From NCBI GenBank assembly GCA_009746045.1, contig RPFO01000079.1, forward strand, positions 3,429,909 through 3,493,908: a DNA stretch of 64,000 nt, written 5' to 3'. Shown in pieces: positions 56,356 through 64,000 of the stretch. The stretch is from Mesostigma viride (Eukaryota; Streptophyta; Mesostigmatophyceae; Mesostigmatales; Mesostigmataceae). How positions within the stretch are numbered: position 1 is the stretch's first letter; every line of letters starts with the position of its first letter. The position numbers and the translations under genes are program-made. The notes beneath the pieces are model-generated. The model saw only the letters and a list, made by a program, of their open reading frames with translations. It had not been told where the DNA came from and ran no database searches.

Positions 56356-59213
56356 CCCCTCAACCGTCTTTGACTCGTGACTAAAATGAGTCACGAGTTG
56401 CACAGTATGCCACAGGTGCCCCCATTCAGCCTAATTATTTTTTCTAGACCATACTAGGAACCAAGCATAACCATATTAGGGCCCACCTGGGGGTATAGTG
56501 GGTGGTCCCAGTGCTAGCCCCCCCTGCTCTATAAATAGCCCCCCCCTCAGGGGGGTACGGTGAGTGCGCGCGGTGACACACTTATAATGGATGATAGACC
56601 CCTTTCCTCGATGAGTTGACCCTGGGGTTGGTTTTGTAGATAGATTTTTTAGTTAGGATGGGATACAAACACTAAAAATTGTAACTCCCCCAGGGACCCA
56701 TCAGCTGGTGCTAAAAATAACTGGTGACTATTTTGAGTCGCGAGTTTTTGGGGGGCTAAAATAGGCATCCTAGTGCAGTTTTGAACATGGAAACGATAGG
56801 TAAGCATGGAGTATGGGCAAACATGCATGCTAACACTTATTCCAACCTGTGTGCCACCAATACCTGCCATAACCACTGCAGGTCCCTGCCGGATATGATT
56901 GGAGACGACTACGCGCGGGCCGCGAGTACGGGGTTCACAACCTTATCATGCATGATGGAGCACGTATACCTTGGATTTCACCCTAGTATTTCAGGGGGGA
57001 CTGCAACTGTACCCAAGCACTACATCCAAACACTTACATGTCTTGTTTCACCCAGGGACCCACAAGATAATGCTAAAAATAGCTGGTGACTATTTTGAGT
57101 CACCAGTTTGGGGGGGCTAGAATAAACATCCTAGTGCAGTTTTGAACATGGAAATGATAGGTAAGCATGAAACATGCATGATTATGTTTATTCCAGCCTA
57201 TGTGGCACAAATATATGCCACAATAAGCGTAAATGCTTGCAGACCCGCTGATACTGTGGTACTTATTTTTACATGCATGATGGACCTTGCACACAAAGTC
57301 AAAACATCCCAGCACTCCTAGATAAATTAGTGACCAAGGGACCATGCATGCAGTAACACTGAAAATTGCCAACTAGAAATAGGTGGCACTGTGACCATCA
57401 CGGAGCAGATTTTCAAACTGCACAAGTTATGCATAAACATGAAAGCTAATAAGACATGACCATGAAACAATAACCCATGCAGGCTAACAACATGAAACCA
57501 AATAACACATGCACAGGTGGGTCCATGAAACAATAACACACACTTCAAACCATGCCGGCCCATGGTGATACACGGCGCGCATGAGCGCGGGCAGGAAAGG
57601 CCAAATGCCATGCCACGTAGGCAACAAATGCTAGCATTCTTAGTCAGCCTCCGTAGGACTATATCCCAGGCGGACATGCTCCGCCCTGAGATGGCGGCGC
57701 CGCGCCACCCCCTTGAGCTTCCGGGTGGTGGCTGCTGCCCCCCTCGTGGTAGTGGCGCCCTTGAAATTCTTGGCGCATTCGCCACGCTGGGAGAGGCGCT
57801 GCCATACCCGCTGCTTCGTCACGTTGAAGTCCAGCCCCTCCACCTGCCCGGAGTGGAAGAGGCCGAAGCAGTTCCGCTCGCTGTTGCTGCAGAACGCCAT
57901 GTCACAGTGCTCGCACATGACCGAGGTCTTGTGCTTCCTGCCTTGCGCGCAGCACAGTTGGCACAGCACCTGCTCCACCCAGAAATTTGCCCATCTCATG
58001 CATTGTTAAGGGGTGCCACTCACGCTCACCTGGCTTGCCCGCCCCCTTGAGCTCAGCATAGTCGTTGGTCTCCTTGACAATCTTGGCCACGACATCACGT
58101 TGGGACCAGAAAAGGGAGAACAGCCCGAGGGGCCCAAACTTGAGCTGGGCAGGGGAAAGGTTTTGATAGCAGGCGGTACCCGTCATCGGCGACAGCACCG
58201 GAGTATCGGGAAAAGGAAACACACCTGGCTTGCCGAAACCAGATTTCCAGACAGTCTCGGCTGGCTCCTCAGTGGCAGGCGTGTCGTTAGGAAAAACGAA
58301 TCATCGAGCTCAGCCTCACCGCTCGGCACCGGACCCTCCGCACCCTTCTGGTAAACAAAGTCGTCATCGGAAGCGTCCGAGACAACGCTCTCGCTGGCCG
58401 CCGCCTTGGTCTGACGGCGCCTTTTCGGGGCGTGGCTGATGGCTGGGTTCTTCTTCGGGTTGCCGACAGCGCGCTTCCCCGGCTCGCGTCGCTTGACCGG
58501 TGTGGGCAGCTCGATATCCTCGGATTTGTCGTCGTCGTCCTCGCCGGCGTCAGAATCGCTATCCTGGCCCTGCTCGCTATCATCGTCACTGCTACCTGCC
58601 GTTGGGACCTTCCTGGCTGCGCATTCTTTCACTAGAGCTTCGTACTCATCTGAGCTGCACGAATATATGAAAATCTGCTCACGGGTGAATGGGTACGTGA
58701 GCTTGTCGTCCGGGAAATAGCACCGTGCACCATCTCCGGACCTGTTCACTGTCACTACCTTGCCCGGCAAACGTACCTCGCTGTGTTTTTCCCCATACTG
58801 CTCTATCGCCCAGTCTAGTCCGAATTTTTCCACAGGCACTGCCATGAAAATGCCCTTCTTTACCTTGAAAGTCCGTATATCTGCCTGCATTTCGTCCGCC
58901 ATGTCTACGTCCGCGCTCCCCCCTTTTTTCGCATCCTTCGTTTTCGTACGTTTTTGTCAATTTTTTTTACCGCCTAAACCTGCATGCACCAGGGTTCCCT
59001 GTTGACTTTGACCAGGGTTTCCACCCTGATACGGTGGTCAAATACGGTCAGACAAGTGTCCTACGGATAGAGTGAATCTAGATCTTTTCGGTGGTCTAGT
59101 TGGTTCCCGCCAAAACCTTCCCGCCAAATCCCTACAGGGCGCACAAACTCATGCCGAATGTGAGGCATGAGAAAAACTCGCAGTCGAAAATCGGCACGAG
59201 GACGGTTTAGGGG
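56356..59213. mobile_element. piggyBac-type element PB2 with transposase relic
   Basis: The left end CCCCTCAACCGTC (56356-56368) and right end GACGGTTTAGGGG (59201-59213) are inverted with one mismatch, flanked by TTAA (56352-56355 and 59214-59217). Near the left end is a perfect stem CTCGTGACT...AGTCACGAG (56373-56397). The 2,858-bp body contains the damaged transposase gene at 57640-58902 and a tandem duplication of about 362 bp (units near 56691 and 57053). Confidence 0.88.
57640..58902 (-). pseudogene. piggyBac-like transposase, internally deleted and frameshifted
   Basis: Minus strand, ATG at 58902. The N terminus is MADEMQADIRTFKVKKGIF, then an acidic Asp/Ser-rich stretch and a basic KRRRQTKAA nuclear-signal-like segment. 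After a frame break near the T run at 58295-58300 comes the start of the DDE_Tnp_1_7 domain: LFSLFWSQRDVVAKIVKETN, DYAEL and WHPLTMHEMGKFLG. Instead of the catalytic aspartate core, the frame shifts near 58000 directly into the C-terminal cysteine-rich zinc-ribbon (CQLC, CEHC, CFGLFH). The catalytic centre is therefore missing, so this copy cannot transpose by itself. Family assignment rests on domain order and the flanking TTAA element ends. Confidence 0.78.
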
Positions 59214-59217
59214 TTAA

Positions 59218-59547
59218 CATGAGGTGACATTGTGACACCGTGACATCGTGACATTGTGACACCGTGACAGCATGATATAGTGACAATATGACACGATAGC
59301 ACTAGCATTTCATGATTTTGTTGTTTAGTGCCACAAAGTATTAACGCAACATTAATGTATTATGCAACCATGTATAAATAAAAGAAAATTTCTGAATATG
59401 ATGGATGACCAATAATCCCTATTACATGGCCTAGCAAACTTGCATCTGCCAACTGTGTCTCTCTGCCTCTTTAATATCAAATGCAAGATAAAACAATGTA
59501 TATTAGTAGCTCAAACTTACCTGACATTGATTTGCATACAGCTTTCT
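59218..59547. repeat. Satellite monomer D (diverged) and flank
   Basis: It starts CATGAGGTGACATTGTGACA like the other monomers, then drifts (GACATCGTGACATTGTGACA, CACGATAGCACTAGCATTTC). The rest to 59547 is AT-rich without gene signals. Confidence 0.65.
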
Positions 59548-59551
59548 TTAA

Positions 59552-61240
59552 CCCCTAAATGGTCTTGCGGCCGATTTTCCGCCAAAAATCGAGTTCCAGC
59601 CGATGCATCGGCCCCTTCTCGGGCGACCAAATGCCGCGAAAACTATTGAGAATTAGGAAACGTTTAGCTGAGAAGATCGAAAGTTTATAAAATACTCTAA
59701 AGCATGGTATATGGGTTTGCATACTTCTGACAAAGTTATAGAGGTGTTCTGGCCGGTCAAAGTACAAGGGGTCAGGGTACTTTTTCACGTACAACGTGCA
59801 TTCCGGAAAACGACGACCTGGCCATGGCGGCTTGCGCCCACGCATGGCATTTACGTTTTCGTTCGAATTTTCTGACCAAACTTAGGATATTGATTTTATA
59901 CGTCCTAAAGATCATACAGGCCAATTTCTGGTTCGCGGGAATGCCATTTGATAGGTGTCGGCAGCGTTCTTGCTGGAAAAAACTGCGATCAGGCCGGACG
60001 ATAGAAACGTTGACAGCAATACCTTTCCGGCGTATTTTAAAGGATATATCGGTTTCTTTATACTTTTTATGATACATAGTAGTCGTAAACGTGCGAGGGT
60101 GGCCAGAAATCGCCGAATCCAGCGACCATGCTGCACAACTTTGGTGTGCCGAAATGCGCCATTTTGCGGCCACCGCCTGGGCCAAGGTAACGCCATCCAT
60201 GCCTGTTAAAGCTTAAGCATCGTTTTCCTATCGATGTTTGAAGTTTATATATACGTTCTAGCTTGTGTAGCACATTCTTTTTGCATTATTCATGCTCTTT
60301 CTTGACCCTGGCCTGGCCCCTTTCTAAAACACCCTTCTTAGATGCTTCCCTCAGTCAGTTGACCTGCCACAGGGTGATGGTGATAAGTTTTAGAGGCTGT
60401 ATGGGTTTGAATACCTCCATATATGTTTGTTATACATTTCCCATACACATATTGCATGAGTGTGAGGCAGTTGGCTGGTCGCTGTGGCATCATCAAGCAC
60501 GCAACTGGTGAGTAAAAGCTTCCCATTGACAGCATGTGCCACCAGGTGTGCTGGCCATCACCTGGTAAGCTATAGCAGCTTAGGCCTAGTTTATCCTTGC
60601 TAGGGCAGGCTGAAATAGGCTCAACATCACTAGTTTGTTGGTGGCTGCCTCCTAGAATGTATGCCTTGCGTAGGGTATCCGTACCACGTTACCTACGTGC
60701 ATGGACAAGGTAGCACCTGCACATAGGTGCCATGTAAGGGCAGTGTGATGATGCAGTTATGTTTCCCCATCATTGTGGAAGGGAAATGTATTGTTTGGCA
60801 TGGTTGGTGGCTATATTAGTAGGTAGTATGCCCACCCCTACCCCCTTGGTTGCTTTTTACCAACGGTACCCCTATGGGCTGTACTGGGTGTAACTGCTGG
60901 TATACCCACCCAAATGATGACCCCAATGGCTCAAACTGTTCAGCAACTAATTGTTTATCATCCCTGAAGTGGTAGGTGCCTAGGTCTTATAACATAATTC
61001 AAAATGCACATTCTACCAAAAATGAAAACGCGCGTCTTGACCCCCCTGACTTTGACGGCAGTTATACATGGCCTACCCTGCATATATGTGAGGTTGTGAT
61101 ATACCAACCCGAAGGGCAACTCATGGACATGCTTGGCCCCCAAGGACAGCCATTGGATATGGGTAGGTTGGATGGCATCTGGTTTGCAAAATTGTGAAGA
61201 TCCAGCCGATTTATCGGCAGGTTCTCAGACCATTTAGGGG
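59552..61240. mobile_element. piggyBac-type non-autonomous element PB3
   Basis: Perfect 13-bp terminal inverted repeats CCCCTAAATGGTC (59552-59564) and GACCATTTAGGGG (61228-61240), flanked by TTAA (59548-59551 and 61241-61244). Both ends carry a subterminal palindrome CCGATNNATCGG (AGCCGATGCATCGGCC at the left, AGCCGATTTATCGGCA at the right). The ends share 10 of 13 bases with the PB2 right end, so it may be mobilised by the same transposase family. No coding motif in 1,689 bp. Confidence 0.87.
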
Positions 61241-61244
61241 TTAA

Positions 61245-62721
61245 TGCAGAATCTGGTGCCAAGCAAATGCCGTATCAAAACCATACATGCCCAATCTAAT
61301 ATGAACCATAATAATCGTGTTGCCCCGACTCGTCTACATCTTGCGAGTAGGGTGGCCTTTTCCGCGGTGGAGCCCGGCTGGGCATGTGGTTGTGGGGCCG
61401 GCCGGACATGGGCGTTGTAGGCCCACGTCCCTTGCTCATCAAAATCGCTATGACCCATGAAATGAGAATCCCTGGCTGCATAACCTCCTCCCTCATCATG
61501 ATGTTGCCAGTCTTGCTCCCCGGCGGCCTTGGGGATTTGGGGCCTCGGCTTTGTCTTCCTTGGAGATCTCCTTAGAGGGGGGGCTGCGGCATAACGGTAA
61601 GTGCCGTCATTGTAATGCTGCACGGGCTCAGGGTTCTCAACGTAGGTGGTTTGTTGCAATGCCGCGACCTCGAGGCTGATGTGGATCAGCTGCCGACCCT
61701 TCGCCAGGCTGTGGAACGTACACTGATGCCGGCATGGTATAAATAAGCATTGGCCGCTTGCCTGCCAGCGGCAGTAGGCTGGGCATGCATTCCTTGGTCG
61801 TACGGCGCGTACACACCGCGTGCTCGCCGTACGGTTCCCCCTCCCGATCCAGCTGCCTCGGCCCGCGGCCATCCATTGCGACTGCGCGCGCGCGTGGCTC
61901 TTGTTGACGGTGTGCTGGTTGCAGTCCTGTCACTTGGCCATGGGCCGCGCTGAAGCTTTCGCGTTGCCCCAACGCGGCAGGCCGGCAGCGGGCCGGCGAA
62001 GCTCCGTGCCAACGCCAGTGCTGGAGCTGGGTGCAGCACTTGCTGGGGTGGATGGCATTCTTCGTTGGTTCTCCAAAGCATTGACCCTCTCGGTCAGGGC
62101 CTTAACCTGTTCTTGCAATTTCACGTTTGCAGCGTTCTCGGGGGGCGCAGCCACTGGCTTCGCACGCGCCGGCGCTGCCAATGACGTCTGGCACTTTGAA
62201 ATTTTCGCGCTCAGCTCGCTGATTTGCGCTGGCAGATTGGGCGGCGCCTTTTTCCGGCCTTGCTTGGGTAGGAACCCCACCCATGCTTGAAGGTCCGTGA
62301 GGGCCGCCTGCATTGCCTGCATCGCTTGATTCAACGGCTCCAGCCACTCTGCCGGGGGGGCAGTTGGCACCACATTCTCGGATATTGCTGCCTTAATTGT
62401 CCCCCCAGATGACAATGCCTTCCCGCCTGGATATGCAATTTGGCGCGGGCGCATGCTCCGATCGCTCGCCCCCAGTTGCCGCTGCGAGACTTGCTTCTTG
62501 TCCTTCTTGAGGGGTGACACGTGTTCCGGCTCGCTGCCATCTTCGCCCGCCCCTCCTCCAATTGATGTCATGCTCCTCCTCCTCCTCTCCCTCCAAGTCA
62601 TAGCAGACATCATCCTCGCCCTCGCTTTCATCTTCACCGTCCTCGTTGGGTGCAGCAGGCGGGAGCACAGCGAGCACCTGCAATTGCGCACATGCATGCA
62701 TGAACAAAGGTTGACATCCAC
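61245..62721 (-). CDS. Unrecognised coding-like region: coiled-coil protein plus Cys-rich segment
   Basis: Minus strand. An open frame at 62721-61930 (263 aa) begins with a Cys-rich leader, an acidic/basic stretch and a predicted coiled coil (EQVKALTERVNALENQRR; QMQAMQAALTDLQAW-like region). A second frame (61872 to the PB3 border) continues with CPAYCRWQASGQCLFIPCRH then QCTFHS, a pattern like the CCCH-type Cys/His knuckles of some Gag-like proteins, followed by a disordered Pro/Arg-rich tail. The two frames may be exons or separated by a frameshift. I do not recognise the family; a retroelement Gag-like protein is one possibility. PB3 abuts its 3' side. Confidence 0.4.
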
Positions 62722-62837
62722 AATTCACCCAAGGTTAATGAAAATAATAAATTATGTTTTACTTATAAATACAAGTAACGGGTAATCTTCTAGTACGCTG
62801 TAGATCATACTAATTTTAATTCTATACGTGCCAATGC

Positions 62838-62985
62838 GTATTAATTAATTAATTAAACTCGTGCTCCCGTTGGGGAGTCACGGAGCACCGAAGTGCTTTT
62901 AATCCCTGTGTGTGCACTACAGGAGAAAGGGCAGAGACCCCCAGTCTCCTTCATGCCAAAGGCATGCCACAGCTGCAATCGGGCG
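62838..62985 (-). mobile_element. SINE S2 with LINE-A-type hairpin tail, minus strand
   Basis: On the minus strand: GCTGTGGCATGCCTTTGGCA, TGAAGGAGACTGGGGGTCTC, TGCCCTTTCTCCTGTAGTGC, then ACACACAGGGATTAAAAGCA, the hairpin and a (TTAA)n tail at 62838-62857. It has the same outer parts as 53566-53790 without module B. Confidence 0.68.
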
Positions 62986-63260
62986 CGGCTAGCTAAAAGG
63001 ACAGGCTAACGATCCGGCAAACTGTGGGTGCAATAAGACCCATGTGAGCATGTCATAGCAAGGAGCGTGGGCAAGTAATCTGAACATAGCCAGGGCGTAG
63101 CATGGCTGTACTAGAACTAGGCTACTAAGGCTATGGCTGGTTGTGTACCGTGCGTTGGCGGCACGTGACTAGGTTTGTTGGCACAGCTAGGCAAACATTC
63201 TAGGCATGGCTGCCTTAGCGACAGTGACTCCAATGGTTACAAGCTAGGGCTATTGCTATT
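62986..63260. other. Spacer, nothing recognised
   Basis: No coding signal or repeat family recognised. Confidence 0.35.
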
Positions 63261-63557
63261 CTAGCCCGCTGGGGGCGTCCACATCTTGTGGTTGATCATC
63301 AGGTCCCCGCCCCTCCAGTACACCTTGGGCTTCTGGGGGTCCTGCTTATGGCGGAGGTATTCCGGCCACAGGTCGCGTCGCTGCTGCTGCTGAGCGGGGG
63401 TTAGGTCGTCATCCAGCGTCCAGGTGAGGTCGTGCAACCGCTTGCGACGAGAGAGGAACCGCTGCTTATCCTCAGGGGAGAGGAAGGTGAGCAGGACTGG
63501 TGGGGTGGCCGCCTTGTCCCGTGAGTGGCCAATGCGTATGGGTTGCACAAAAGACAT
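63261..63557 (-). mobile_element. LINE ORF1 fragment (C-terminal region)
   Basis: Minus strand. LLTFLSPEDKQRFLSRRKRL, then LDDDLTPAQQQQRRDLWPEY and VYWRGGDLMINHKMW, ending PPAG and a stop. It closely matches 14265-14510, and the frame is intact, so this is the best-preserved ORF1 C-terminus in the window. An intron-like or truncated 5' side lies at about 63557-63610. Confidence 0.72.
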
Positions 63558-63760
63558 GTCAGTCTAGCATAGGGGAATACCAACAATGCAAGATATTTAT
63601 AATTTACTTACGTGATAGCGCGGTCCGCCCTTGGCAGTCGTTTTTAATAGCGCCTTGGTGCGCGACTCCGGGCGGGTAAACGCTGACGTGATGTCCGCCA
63701 CTGCATCCGCCAAGGTAGCACTTGATGTGTCGTGCAAGTCGGCGGTGGCGATAGATCGAG

Positions 63761-64000
63761 TCAACCATTAACTGGAATGGTCGGCACCACGCCCGGCACC
63801 CGGATTTCACCGGATGCGAACGAGGTAACCTTCCATACTCCATCCTCATCGCTGTAAATGGGACGCACCAACGCCATCCATTGTGCGTGATCACGACTGT
63901 CGCTCGCTCCCCTCACACAAGCGAGTCCGACGATGAGAAGCCGCACAGTGGTTTGGCCCGTGGCATTGGCGTATAGGTCACGCATGATGATGGCCTCCTC
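63761..64000 (-). CDS. Unrecognised protein, C-terminal part (continues beyond the window)
   Basis: Minus strand. The frame is open to the window edge and stops at 63761. Visible peptide includes RDLYANATGQTTVRLLIVGL and VWKVTSFASGEIRVPGVVP. It is on the same strand as the ORF1 fragment and could be an upstream part of the same element. Family unknown. Confidence 0.35.
   Translation of the reverse strand, partial: EEAIIMRDLYANATGQTTVRLLIVGLACVRGASDSRDHAQWMALVRPIYSDEDGVWKVTSFASGEIRVPGVVPTIPVNG

Overview
This window is nuclear DNA of a eukaryote, most likely a photosynthetic alga. Genes are split by GT-AG introns. One gene is a plastid-type peptidoglycan enzyme (MurB) and another is a probable chloroplast TPR protein with a transit-like N terminus. 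Non-coding DNA is full of microsatellites, minisatellites, non-LTR retroelements and piggyBac-type transposons. A green-lineage alga that keeps plastid peptidoglycan enzymes, such as a large-genome prasinophyte, fits well, but I cannot name the species from this DNA alone. Exons are GC-rich; introns and spacers are strongly repetitive and rich in the palindromes GCATGC and CATGCATG. Layout, left to right: 1-178 partial SINE; 1232-5116 (-) five-exon glutaredoxin-like gene with an unusual active site; 6627-9159 (+) three-exon MurB; 9686-15630 a graveyard of LINE and SINE pieces (reverse-transcriptase C-terminus, ORF1 pieces, shared 3' hairpin tails); 16625-21018 (-) six-exon chloroplast TPR protein with a C-terminal membrane anchor; 21255-21904 a TA-flanked MITE; 24572-27554 (-) two-exon MFS transporter; 28941-52112 (+) a 15-exon gene joining cobyrinate a,c-diamide synthase (CobB) to a BtuF-like class III binding-protein domain; 52945-54400 more LINE/SINE pieces; 54504-61244 a satellite carrying three TTAA-flanked piggyBac-type elements, one with a damaged transposase; 61234-64000 (-) unrecognised coding-like sequence and one more LINE ORF1 piece. 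Exon joins were made by hand from splice sites and protein-family continuity; in the glutaredoxin, MurB, TPR and MFS genes every join keeps frame. The CobB-BtuF gene needs one single-base correction, at a ten-G run. How genes may work together: MurB and the TPR protein point to the plastid. The MFS gene and the CobB-BtuF gene are divergent neighbours sharing a spacer of about 1.4 kb, so a shared role in handling a corrinoid, metal or tetrapyrrole is possible but unproven. The most striking structural theme is that several introns begin with a tandem array whose unit copies the exon end and its 5' splice site (TPR introns 2, 3 and 5; CobB-BtuF introns 6 and 8).
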